From assembly GCA_949284415.1 (NCBI GenBank), contig CASDVM010000008.1, forward strand, positions 62,001-126,000: a DNA stretch of 64,000 bases, given 5' to 3'. The first letter of the stretch is position 1. Every line of letters begins with the position of its first letter. The stretch is from an uncultured bacterium. Its GTDB lineage: Bacteria; Cyanobacteriota; Vampirovibrionia; Gastranaerophilales; Gastranaerophilaceae. Of the stretch, positions 54,518-62,628 are shown piece by piece. The notes beneath the pieces are model-generated. The model was not told the origin of the DNA. It saw nothing but the letters and a program-made list of their open reading frames with translations, and ran no database searches. The position numbers and the translations under genes are program-made.

Positions 54518-54603
54518 TGCCCTGGGCCAGACTTGAACTGGCACTGGATTTAACTCCAACCGGATTTTAAGTCCGACGCGTCTACCGATTCCGCCACCAG
54601 GGC
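54518..54603 (-). tRNA. tRNA-Leu (anticodon TAA)
   Basis: 86 nt. Acceptor GCCCTGG pairs with CCAGGGC, discriminator A. D-arm contains GGCGGAATCGGTAGACGC. The anticodon loop is CTTAAAA between GGA and TCC, giving TAA. A long class II variable arm (TGGAGTTAAATCCA) and a TTCAAGT T-loop follow. CCA is not encoded. Confidence 0.96.
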
Positions 54604-54624
54604 ATATTTAGTTTTCAATCTATA

Positions 54625-54710
54625 CCCCGGCGAAATCGGTAGACGGCGTCTACTCTCCCCTCCTTCTTTTTCGATAATCAATCGAAAAAGCGGAGTCCTT
54701 GCCGCCAGGG
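54625..54710. repeat. Mirrored, hairpin-rich remnant of tRNA-Leu
   Basis: Starts 22 bp upstream of the tRNA and is also 86 bp. On the plus strand GGCGAAATCGGTAGACG repeats the tRNA D-arm in inverted orientation. The far end (GCCGCCAGGG plus the flank TTTATTTAATTTTCAA) repeats the tRNA 5' end and its flank (CCGCCACCAGGGC, ATATTTAGTTTTCAA) in direct orientation. The ends pair with each other, and a 10-bp hairpin (TTTTTCGAT/ATCGAAAAA core) fills the centre. Not foldable as a working tRNA. Confidence 0.6.
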
Positions 54711-54817
54711 TTTATTTAATTTTCAAATTTTATATTGCATAAATAAGCCTCTTTATATTGCTCCAAGCCTATTTGCGTATATTTATATTAGAACAAATAA
54801 TTTTTAATGTCAAGATT

Positions 54818-56029
54818 TTATTTAAGCGGGTATGATTCTAAATATTTAGACAATTCTTCCGTTTTGGATTTTAAGGTATTAACAATTCTTGTTGTTTCTG
54901 CTTTAATCAAATTTTCGTTTTGCAATGTTACTTTCCCGAAAAGTGGAGGATAATTAACATTTTTCAAAAACATGTCTTTAAAATTTTTGATATCCTCATA
55001 ATCGTTTTTATCAATTATAGCTGCCACATCTGTCAAATCAATAAATAACTCTCCCAATGCAATTTTGGCTTTTACAATTTTTTTTGAATTAATATATTTC
55101 TGTATTTTCAGCATATGTGAAAGTATTAATTCATAGTTATTTTTTATTTTAGATTTTTTATCGGGCATATAATTTTTAAAATAATTAATTGTCTGGCTGT
55201 ATCCTGATTCAATAAGTTCCAGACGTTTGTTTTCATTAATATTGAAATCGACTACAACTATATCGCCTGTGTTTAGAACAATGTAATCAAATTTGTCTTT
55301 ATCCGCATAAAGATTTGTTATAAATGATGTGGACATTGCAGTCATACAGCTGTAGACTGCATTAGCATAATCAATGCCTGATATATCATTTTTATCATTT
55401 GTGTCATAATAGCCTTCAAGTCTGAATTCAAGTATTCTTTCGTCTTTTAAAAGCAAATTTTTTGAAAGCTTCCACATCGGCCAGCTCTTTTGTAAATCAC
55501 CGTCTACAAGAAGAGTATTATTGTATTCAATAGGTTTCATAAGCCCTGGCATACAGCAAGAAATTCTGACTGCCGATGCTATCTCATAATCAGGTGTTTC
55601 AAATTTTGAAAATTCTTTGCATTCAAAATTTGAAAGATTTGTTGTAATAACAACTAGATTTTTATCGATATCTTTGAATGTAACGGCGCGATTTGCCCCT
55701 TTTTTGTACTTTTCTCCGTAAAACTTCTTTTCAATAAGCTCTCTGACCCATTCTAAAAATACTTCCCCCTTGCTTAGAGCAAAAATAGGACCAATCCCTA
55801 TAGAAATATCTTTAAAAAGCTCAAAATTAACCTTTATAAAAACTTCTTTCAAATCTTCTGCACTGTAGCCGACAGCAAGCAAAGCTGCAATAATTGAGCC
55901 TACCGATGATCCTGCAAGGGTATGAGGACTAATTCCGAGTTCTTCCATTGCTTTTACGGCACCTATGTAGGCCATTCCGCGGATTGCTCCACCCCCGAAC
56001 AAACATGCGTATTTAAAACTGTTATTCAT
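54818..56029 (-). CDS. Patatin-like phospholipase
   Basis: 403 residues. N-domain has the oxyanion Gly loop GGGAIRGMAYIG (residues 12-23), the nucleophile elbow GSSVGS (Ser about 42) and the catalytic Asp in LLVDGDLQKSW, the Ser-Asp dyad of bacterial patatins. The C-terminal 180 residues are helical and Lys-rich, longer than the minimal RssA type. No signal peptide, so cytoplasmic or peripherally membrane bound. Likely lipid acyl hydrolase. Confidence 0.92.
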   Translation of the reverse strand: MNNSFKYACLFGGGAIRGMAYIGAVKAMEELGISPHTLAGSSVGSIIAALLAVGYSAEDLKEVFIKVNFELFKDISIGIGPIFALSKGEVFLEWVRELIEKKFYGEKYKKGANRAVTFKDIDKNLVVITTNLSNFECKEFSKFETPDYEIASAVRISCCMPGLMKPIEYNNTLLVDGDLQKSWPMWKLSKNLLLKDERILEFRLEGYYDTNDKNDISGIDYANAVYSCMTAMSTSFITNLYADKDKFDYIVLNTGDIVVVDFNINENKRLELIESGYSQTINYFKNYMPDKKSKIKNNYELILSHMLKIQKYINSKKIVKAKIALGELFIDLTDVAAIIDKNDYEDIKNFKDMFLKNVNYPPLFGKVTLQNENLIKAETTRIVNTLKSKTEELSKYLESYPLK

Positions 56030-56048
56030 ACAATTATTATACTATAAT

Positions 56049-57557
56049 TTAAAATTTTATATCTGTATTAAACAGTGTATTTTTATAATAGTTTATGTCA
56101 TCAGACGGTTGTATAAATTTCCTGTCAGCTTCTGATGCTGGCAGAAAAACACCGAATTTTTTACCTTCATAAACAACTTTCCACTCTTTAGAATTTTTGA
56201 GTTTATTATAAATCGGATACATATTTTCTAAAATCATGACATCAGGCGGAAAGTTTTCTAAAACAAAATTCCAATTCGGGTAAGCAAGAAAAAATTCTTT
56301 CAGTGCCGGCACCATATAGTCGTAATAAACTTCTTCATATCTTCCGTCCATAAATATAAGATTATTTGGATATAGTTTGTAAGACACGTAGCTTCCAAAT
56401 CCGAAATTTGTCAATATATTACCTTTCAAATTATTTATTTTGACAAATTCAACTTCTTTAACAGGATAAATATCAATTCCTGCAGGGACAGAAAAGTTTT
56501 TGGCAGTAAGCGTAAACAGTGAAATAAAGAGAATTGCCGCATAGACTGCTTTATCTTTCCACCAGGGAAATTTGAGATTTTCGATGAGTTTATAAAAATC
56601 CTCATATACAAAACATACAGATGCAACAGCAAAAAACGGCAGTAGTTTTACATGCTCGATTGCAAGATACAGTGTTGATAAAAGAACAATAAGTTTTACT
56701 TTATCCGCCTTTAAATACCAATCTTTGATTGAGTTAAATCTTATATTTTTGAATATAAAAATGCCTTCAATGATAACGGAAGCAAACATGAAAACCTTGA
56801 ATTCTATTTGTTTTGCCAGATAATATTTTGAGAATAATCCCCACCATTCAACAATATATGGTCTCTGCATTGTATTTGCCATAAAAAGAAATTTTATATA
56901 ATCATATCCCCACGGATTTATGAAAAGAGCAGGAAGACATACCGCGAGTGTTATCAAATATTTTTTGAACGGTTTCTTGTTTAAAAATTCGCCGAGTGTG
57001 TACATTCCGAGAAGCCCGAGACCGGAGACTACTCCTCCGTGTACATTGTTCCAGAAAATTACTAAAAAAGGTATTAAATAAAGCAGTTTGTTACTGCCGT
57101 TTCGGACTTTTTCCAGAAGATAAATAAATATTGTAAACAGCAAAAAGCTGAACATGTGGCACCTTACAGGGCTGTTTAAATTTGTCATGACAGCCATAAG
57201 GGCAAAAAAGTAGAATAAAATATTATACGGGTTAATACTTGTTCTTATTTTTACAATTCGAGAGGCAGTAAAGAATATTAAGAAAAGCATTATCGCTTGC
57301 AAAATTATAAGGCTGTATGCCCCGAAAAGTTTTAAAACCGTATAGAAGATTACTCCTGATCCCCATTCATGATCCCACCAGGTGTGAACGGGAGTATATG
57401 ATAAAAAGTCTGAAGTAAGTACATGCCCTCCTTCAACAACCCCCATGCCGGCTATTAAACGCGCCCACAAATCAAAATCAAAATTATTTGCCGTTGTAGA
57501 GAATGCAAGTATCAGCAAGAATAATGTTATATAAAATAATATCCCCTTTTTATCCAT
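56049..57557 (-). CDS. Polytopic membrane protein, GT-C glycosyltransferase-like
   Basis: 502 residues, about ten membrane helices, then a soluble C-terminal domain of about 110 residues. The first periplasmic loop has NNFDFDLWARLIAGMGVV and SYTPVHTWWDHEWGSG, resembling the acidic first-loop motif (D-x-D followed by W-x-x-H-E) of GT-C-like proteins that use polyprenyl-linked sugars. Substrate unknown. Confidence 0.78.
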   Translation of the reverse strand: MDKKGILFYITLFLLILAFSTTANNFDFDLWARLIAGMGVVEGGHVLTSDFLSYTPVHTWWDHEWGSGVIFYTVLKLFGAYSLIILQAIMLFLIFFTASRIVKIRTSINPYNILFYFFALMAVMTNLNSPVRCHMFSFLLFTIFIYLLEKVRNGSNKLLYLIPFLVIFWNNVHGGVVSGLGLLGMYTLGEFLNKKPFKKYLITLAVCLPALFINPWGYDYIKFLFMANTMQRPYIVEWWGLFSKYYLAKQIEFKVFMFASVIIEGIFIFKNIRFNSIKDWYLKADKVKLIVLLSTLYLAIEHVKLLPFFAVASVCFVYEDFYKLIENLKFPWWKDKAVYAAILFISLFTLTAKNFSVPAGIDIYPVKEVEFVKINNLKGNILTNFGFGSYVSYKLYPNNLIFMDGRYEEVYYDYMVPALKEFFLAYPNWNFVLENFPPDVMILENMYPIYNKLKNSKEWKVVYEGKKFGVFLPASEADRKFIQPSDDINYYKNTLFNTDIKF

Positions 57558-57605
57558 AAATTTTATTTTAGCATAAAAATAAGCATTTTGAGTGCATTTT
57601 GCATT

Positions 57606-57636
57606 AAAAAATCCCGCTTCAGAAAGCGGGATTTTT
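57606..57636. terminator. Terminator between the HEAT-type and GT-C-like genes
   Basis: AAAAATCCCGCT paired with AGCGGGATTTTT. T-runs exist in both directions; it most likely ends the small HEAT-type gene (57658) on the minus strand. Confidence 0.75.
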
Positions 57637-57657
57637 GATTTTTATAAGTTTAACAAA

Positions 57658-57942
57658 TTAAGCTGCAACAGAACCTTCGATTTCTCTGATTAAGTATTCT
57701 GCAACCCATTCAAAATCTTTATTATTTTCAGCAGCTTTTTTCAAATATTTAACGGAAGCATTGCCTATTCTGATCAAAGTCATGGCAACAACACCTCTTT
57801 TAATGCCTCTTACAACCTGAAGTTCATCAACAAGCTGCGGAAGGGCTGATGTACCGATATTTACAAGTTCGTTTTCCAATTCATTTTTAGTAGTGTTGTC
57901 TGCATTTTCTAATTTTGAAAGAATTTCATTAACTGTTTCCAT
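57658..57942 (-). CDS. Small HEAT-repeat protein
   Basis: 94 residues from ATG 57942 behind GGAGATAATTATA. Helical; the segment ELVNIGTSALPQLVDELQV and the following RGVVAMTLIRIGNASVKYL read as two HEAT (PBS-lyase-like) repeats. No signal peptide. Probably a protein-binding module; partner unknown. Confidence 0.78.
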   Translation of the reverse strand: METVNEILSKLENADNTTKNELENELVNIGTSALPQLVDELQVVRGIKRGVVAMTLIRIGNASVKYLKKAAENNKDFEWVAEYLIREIEGSVAA

Positions 57943-58082
57943 TATAATTATCTCCATTTATCTTATCTATATTCTGATTATAAACTAAAAAATATTCAAA
58001 GTCTGATTTCCTTACATAATCTTTATATGTTTTTTATGAGGTTAATAAAGTTAATAAGAGAATAGGTGAATAATTTCTTTAC

Positions 58083-58192
58083 ACCCCACCCGGCCCTCCC
58101 CCGAGGGAGGAAGTATGTGTTGTGTGAGCAGCGCACTCCCTTGCAATGAAGTTCATACAAGATTCAAATGGCGGATGGAACGGCACGTTCCC
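58083..58192. repeat. Dispersed GC-rich repeat after the 58193 gene
   Basis: Two parts: CCCTCCCCCGAGGGAGG (hairpin) and GGCGGATGGAACGGCACGTTCCC next to the stop codon. The second part recurs at 61775-61803 in the same place relative to another stop codon. Confidence 0.65.
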
Positions 58193-60331
58193 TTAGCTGT
58201 AAATCTTGAATGTTCTTTCAACGTTTTTATCAATTGCTGTTTTTATTGATTCATATTCAGTTTCAAGTGAATTGTGTTCTGTATCAATATTTTTCAGTTC
58301 AAGATCATACATTTTATCTTTGTTTTCTATTTTATTCATAGCTGCATTGTATTCTGCTTCGGCGATTGCAACTGCTTCCGAATTTGTTTGTTCTGTTATA
58401 TCACTGCAGTTTGAATATATGACAGAGTTCCAGTTATAGCTTGAATCAACCTGTTCAAGAGTTACAAGTCCGCTTTCAAAGGCAAATTTAATCCATTCGG
58501 GACTTGATGCAAGTCCGTCCTGTAAGACTTTATAACCTTTCTGCATTCTTGTAAACAGGTTTGTATACCATTGTGCTTTTGCATCGCCGTTTTCATTGTA
58601 TGAATCAGTAACGTTGCTTGTGTCAATCCAGGCTGTTTTGGGCTCTCCATAAGTGTTCATAACCCTGTCTAATGTTACAACTTCAAAGATATTTTTAAAT
58701 GATTGTATTTTCTCTTCTGGTATATCTTTTCCGTCAATTTTTCCTGTTTGCATATCCTGTTTAATTAAATCAACATCTTGCAGATATGCAAAAAGACTGT
58801 CAATGTCGGATGTCGGATTACTGCCGAAAATTGTGCGGTAAAGCTCTTCAGCAGCGCTGCGGCAGCTCTGGTATTCTAACCAGCCTATATCCTCTGCGGA
58901 TTCAGGAGTAAATTCTTCAGGATTCCAAAAAGAATATATACCTTGTTTAATTGAGTCAATTACTGTCTGAGCTGTTGATTTAATGGTTTCAAGCTCTACT
59001 GCCATAGTCTGAGAAAAAGATATTTTTGATGGTGCGGTTCCTCCTGTTCCTTTAAGATAGTCTAAAGCATCTTCAGGTATGGATATCTTAATATAATCTT
59101 CACTGTTTGGATCTGTGCCTTTTGTAAAAACATAATTCCCGTCAACTTTTGTAGGATTAGTTAGTGTAATTTCTTCACTTGCAGCAGCTTCCTCAGAGTC
59201 TTCTTCAGTTTCATCAAGTGTATTTGTTCCGGTTAAAGTAAATGTAGACCCGTTCCAGGTAACTTTATATTCAAATACTGGCGTTCCATCATTTTGTTCT
59301 GGTTCATACTTTCCGCTTTCTTCGTTATATACTGCATTTAATGTCATATAAAGAGCTTTTTCTTCTGTATTATACTGGAAGAGATATTCACTTGAACCGT
59401 CAGCCGTTAAATCATAAGATGTTGTCCCATTTAGAGAATCCGTGAGATTCTGGGTTAATTCTGACAAAGCTGTATTATCATTGGCATATATGCCAACTTT
59501 TGTTATAAAGTTTTTCAGGTTTTCAACTTCTTTTGTAACACTGTCTATATTTTCAGCTTTATTAATTGCATTTTCAATGGTTTCTAAAGTTTTTCCATCG
59601 TCAGTTTCAAGTTTTTCTAATTTTGCATCCATTCTTTCGGCAAGGGTTGCACAATAAATATCATATTTTTCGTTGAAATTTGACAAAGCTCTTGAATAGT
59701 TATAGTAATCTGCTGAAGCAACAGTATTATAGTATCCGTTATATATTTCTGTTGTTCCGTCTGCTTTAGTGTATGTCCCTCCGAAATACATGGCTTCAAG
59801 TTCTTCAGGTGTATAACCTGTAGATAACATTTCTTCTTCCGTAGTACCATTTTCCCCTTCTATTAACCTGCCGGAGGCATAAGCTACCTTACCGACATCA
59901 TTTGGATTTAGTGCTGTTGTTTCATTAAAAGTATATTCGCTGAGATTATCAAAATAAGTTGTTGTTTCTTCCAGACCGTACATCCCGAGGAATTTGTTCA
60001 CATCGCCGTCAGCGGCCTGAAAATTCTTTGCATCTTTTTCTGATACAAGAATCTGTCCCGAAGAATTTGAAATTGCGTACTGGTTATTGTAAGGGTTGAA
60101 TGCAGTTAAAGAATTGTAAGTCAACTGCTGATAGCTGGTTTTATTGTCAGCATCATAATTAGTAAACATCATCTGTGTATCATTCAATGCCTGAACATAG
60201 GCATCACTTACCTGTGCACTCTTGGTAGCAAGACGCATTTTATCATTATTGATAAGTTGAGCCCTCAACTCGTTGTCAGAGATACGAGAAGTTATTGATA
60301 ACAATCTGGCTTGTCCTGCTGCCATTCCCAT
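58193..60331 (-). CDS. Large coiled-coil/beta hypothetical protein (MGMAAGQARLL start)
   Basis: 712 residues without signal peptide. The first 70 residues (GMAAGQARLLSITSRISDNE, then KMRLATKSAQVSDAYVQAL) are a conserved-looking helical start that I associate with many proteins of this lineage; the recollection cannot be tested here. A long Asp/Glu/Thr/Asn-rich middle includes a beta-rich section (350-440), and the last 60 residues are coiled coil (KMYDLELKNIDTEHNSLE) ending KNVERTFKIYS. Helical termini around a variable middle recall axial or secreted filament proteins such as hook-associated proteins, but no such family match is claimed. Confidence 0.8.
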   Translation of the reverse strand: MGMAAGQARLLSITSRISDNELRAQLINNDKMRLATKSAQVSDAYVQALNDTQMMFTNYDADNKTSYQQLTYNSLTAFNPYNNQYAISNSSGQILVSEKDAKNFQAADGDVNKFLGMYGLEETTTYFDNLSEYTFNETTALNPNDVGKVAYASGRLIEGENGTTEEEMLSTGYTPEELEAMYFGGTYTKADGTTEIYNGYYNTVASADYYNYSRALSNFNEKYDIYCATLAERMDAKLEKLETDDGKTLETIENAINKAENIDSVTKEVENLKNFITKVGIYANDNTALSELTQNLTDSLNGTTSYDLTADGSSEYLFQYNTEEKALYMTLNAVYNEESGKYEPEQNDGTPVFEYKVTWNGSTFTLTGTNTLDETEEDSEEAAASEEITLTNPTKVDGNYVFTKGTDPNSEDYIKISIPEDALDYLKGTGGTAPSKISFSQTMAVELETIKSTAQTVIDSIKQGIYSFWNPEEFTPESAEDIGWLEYQSCRSAAEELYRTIFGSNPTSDIDSLFAYLQDVDLIKQDMQTGKIDGKDIPEEKIQSFKNIFEVVTLDRVMNTYGEPKTAWIDTSNVTDSYNENGDAKAQWYTNLFTRMQKGYKVLQDGLASSPEWIKFAFESGLVTLEQVDSSYNWNSVIYSNCSDITEQTNSEAVAIAEAEYNAAMNKIENKDKMYDLELKNIDTEHNSLETEYESIKTAIDKNVERTFKIYS

Positions 60332-60528
60332 AGTTGACGCTTAATCCTTTCAATTTTCCTTAGTAACTTTCACTATGGTATATCGGACTTTTTGTATAAA
60401 ATCTTTAATAATTCGGTTATGTATTGTTACAAATTGTAATAATTATTCTTATGTAATTTTTTACCTGATATTTCAGAATGAAGATTGTCAATCTTGAAAG
60501 AGACAGGAAAAAGATGCGAAAATAAATT

Positions 60529-60592
60529 CGGCATGACAGTTTTTATTTTATGCCATCCTGATCTTGTTTCAAAATCCCAGCATCTGTTACAT
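60529..60592. repeat. Degraded copy of the HPELVSGS-type palindromic repeat
   Basis: CGGCATGACAG and GCCATCCTGATCTTGTTTC echo the element at 9893-9984 (CAGCATGAC, GTCATCCCGAACTTGTTTC), with mismatches. It lies between two genes, after the decarboxylase-like stop. Confidence 0.55.
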
Positions 60593-60606
60593 ACATTTTG
60601 CGCTTC

Positions 60607-61632
60607 TTACAGTTTTAACAGTGCACTTTGCAGACGTTCAAGTTTTTTAATGGAAGTTCCTATCCCGCACAAAAGCATTGTTGAAATTTCGTTTGTTTTT
60701 TCATCTTCTATATTAAATTCGTCAAAAAATTTTTTAGACAGCTCATACCCTGTCCAACCGTCTTTTTTTATTAGAATTTTTGTTATATCATCACCGCCAA
60801 AATCAATATTTTTTACTGATTTTTTTAATTTTTCTATTGTTTCGATAAGTTTATTAAGTTTTTTTCTCCCTTTTTCAGAATTTAGAAAATTTATATTAGC
60901 TTCAATTGTCGCTAAAAGCGGATAAGATGGCGATGTTGTATTAATCATGTCCAGTGCTTTGCAGGCATCGACATCGCAATTAATATGCAGCAAGGCTGTC
61001 GGATTTAAGCCGCCTGCAGTCTTGTGCAGTGATTGAACTGTAAAATCAGCAATATTTACCGCACTTTGCGGAAGCTTATCTGAAAACGGGTATAAAGCTC
61101 CATGTGCTTCGTCTACAATTAAATAGGCATGATTTTTTTCGCAGATCTGCTTTAATGATTTTATGTCGGAGATAATCCCCTCATAGCTTGGAGATGTAAC
61201 AATAACTGCTTTAACACCTTTTATATCAATTAATTCGGGAGTCGTTTTATCCGGCACACCCCATTCCTTAATCAATGGCAAATCGTAATAAACAGGTTCA
61301 CACCCTGCTAATTTGACAGCATTTTCATGGCACGGATGCGCATTTCCCCAGATCAAAACTTTATCACCTCTTTGGGTACAAGCCAAAACAGAAGCAATTA
61401 TACCGCTTGTTGAGCCGTTTGTTAAAAAATAAGTATAATTTGTCTTATAAATCTTTGCCGCTTTTTTTTGAGCTTCTGAGAGAGCTGTTTGCGGATCATG
61501 CGCATCAGTTTCAGATATATCGTATTTATAAAACTGCCTGAATTTGTTAAATATAAAAAATTTTTGACCGTGCGAAGGCGTTGTAAATAAAATTTTATTA
61601 TTTTTTTTTCTTAATAATCTTATAAGGCTCAT
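60607..61632 (-). CDS. Orn/Lys/Arg decarboxylase-family PLP enzyme, short form
   Basis: 341 residues from ATG 61632 (GAGAGAG upstream); a longer frame to 61707 is repeat DNA. Fold type I PLP motifs: TNGSTSGIIASVLA, VTSPSYEGIISDI, VDEAHGALYPF with the PLP-binding Asp, and QSLHKTAGGLNP with the PLP Lys. This is the major domain of the SpeA/CadA-like family, but the usual C-terminal domain is reduced (members normally run 450 residues or more). Possibly a polyamine enzyme or a divergent amino-acid lyase. Confidence 0.85.
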   Translation of the reverse strand: MSLIRLLRKKNNKILFTTPSHGQKFFIFNKFRQFYKYDISETDAHDPQTALSEAQKKAAKIYKTNYTYFLTNGSTSGIIASVLACTQRGDKVLIWGNAHPCHENAVKLAGCEPVYYDLPLIKEWGVPDKTTPELIDIKGVKAVIVTSPSYEGIISDIKSLKQICEKNHAYLIVDEAHGALYPFSDKLPQSAVNIADFTVQSLHKTAGGLNPTALLHINCDVDACKALDMINTTSPSYPLLATIEANINFLNSEKGRKKLNKLIETIEKLKKSVKNIDFGGDDITKILIKKDGWTGYELSKKFFDEFNIEDEKTNEISTMLLCGIGTSIKKLERLQSALLKL

Positions 61633-61651
61633 TAAGACTCTCTCTCTAACC

Positions 61652-61710
61652 CTCCCACAAGGGAGGGGATAATAATATCCGACCCCTCTCACTAACTCTC
61701 TTCCCATAGG
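61652..61710. repeat. GC-rich dispersed repeat (CCCTCCCACAAGGGAGGGG)
   Basis: Contains a CCCTCCC/GGGAGGG hairpin and a second CTCTC...GAGAG palindrome. It is upstream of the decarboxylase-like start and is read through by a spurious N-terminal extension of that frame. Confidence 0.6.
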
Positions 61711-61774
61711 GGCGAGAGAGTTTGATATAATTTTATCATTCTGTATGATAGACTGAGCAAATTAATGCAGTTCC

Positions 61775-61803
61775 TTATGGGGCGGGTGGAACGGCTACGT
61801 TCC
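61775..61803. repeat. GGCGGGTGGAACGGCTACGTTCCC repeat at a stop codon
   Basis: Second copy of the element at 58169-58192. Both lie directly after the stop codon of a minus-strand gene, and both form a GGAACG/CGTTCC hairpin. Confidence 0.6.
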
Positions 61804-62394
61804 CTATTTGTTTTGGATTTCGATGCTACGCTTTGTACAGAATTGTGTCAACGTCATCTTATCTTTGCTTGAATTATATTCAAATCTGCCGGAAACAGTG
61901 TATCCGCCGTTTTCACGTTTTTCAATTCTTATCGGACTAAAACGGCATTCCACAGACTGTTCTTCAGACAACGGCAGAACTATTGAATACTCTCTTTCAA
62001 TATTGATATTTTCATTAGTTCTGAACTTCATACCGCCGGCAGAGATATCAAGCGTGGTAATTTTATTAATACCTCCGTCAAATATCAGATCAAGGTCATA
62101 CACATATTTTATACGTGTGTATTGACGTCTCTGCAAAAATCTGTGTTTTGCAGGATTTGCTATTTTTACTCTTTTGCCTTCAACTGTTTCGGGAAACGAA
62201 TCAAAATACAATGTTCCATGATTAGTCTGCGTGTAAAATTCGCAGTAATTATGGCGCAATATTCCCTGTGGCTCATAATCAAGCTCTATTGTAAAATATC
62301 TTGGTTCAACCTCAACAATAGTACCTTTGTTTGCGCATTTAAAGTCTGAAGGCACAACTGTTATTCTTCTGTCTTTTTCAATTAATTCTCTCAT
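61804..62394 (-). CDS. PilZ-domain protein
   Basis: 196 residues. Residues 1-85 form a YcgR-like N-domain (beta-rich). The PilZ domain starts with the c-di-GMP-binding RRQYTR (about 88-93) and continues with LDISAGGMKF (D-x-S-x-x-G, about 120-129). Binding of c-di-GMP would let it control motility, pili or polysaccharide output. No other c-di-GMP gene is in the window. Start GAGAGGATATT-ATG. Confidence 0.92.
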   Translation of the reverse strand: MRELIEKDRRITVVPSDFKCANKGTIVEVEPRYFTIELDYEPQGILRHNYCEFYTQTNHGTLYFDSFPETVEGKRVKIANPAKHRFLQRRQYTRIKYVYDLDLIFDGGINKITTLDISAGGMKFRTNENINIEREYSIVLPLSEEQSVECRFSPIRIEKRENGGYTVSGRFEYNSSKDKMTLTQFCTKRSIEIQNK

Positions 62395-62451
62395 AATATC
62401 CTCTCTTGCATCAATTATACTATATCTCTTAAATTTTGTCGATATCTTAAC

Positions 62452-62482
62452 AAAAAAAAGCTCCCCTTATATATTGAGGAGC
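62452..62482 (-). terminator. Rho-independent terminator with no gene before it
   Basis: GCTCC paired with GGAGC around a 13-nt loop, followed by TTTTTTTT on the minus strand. Confidence 0.65.
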
Positions 62483-62530
62483 AAATACTGAGCAATCAGA
62501 AGAGTTGAGGATTTACATTTATATAATACT
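62452..62530 (-). ncRNA. Candidate small RNA downstream of secY
   Basis: A gene-free stretch between the secY terminator and a second minus-strand terminator. The predicted RNA has unpaired ATCCTCAACTCTTC and the terminator-arm GCTCCTCAA, both able to pair with GAGG ribosome sites. The promoter is weak (an ATAATA-type -10 on the minus strand only), so this is tentative. Confidence 0.3.
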
Positions 62531-62576
62531 AATTTTTATATGCATAATCATTCAACAAAATATTAATTCTTTACAC

Positions 62577-62612
62577 AAAAAAATAGCCCCTAAGTACTAG
62601 AGGCTATTTTTT
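62577..62612 (-). terminator. Terminator of secY
   Basis: AAATAGCC paired with GGCTATTT, with further Ts in the minus-strand reading, 17 nt after the secY stop. Confidence 0.75.
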
Positions 62613-62628
62613 ATTTAAAGTGTATCGA

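Noticed and set aside
54625-54710. A second functional tRNA gene
   Set aside because: No anticodon arm or T-loop can be folded on either strand; only D-arm and 5'-end pieces match.
60485-60925. Plus-strand open frame of 146 codons
   Set aside because: It is antisense to the PLP enzyme and a repeat, without a ribosome site or coherent protein features.
60607-61707. Longer form of the decarboxylase-like protein starting at 61707
   Set aside because: The extra 25 residues are translated repeat DNA (CCCTCCC hairpin), and a GAGAGAG site precedes the inner ATG at 61632.
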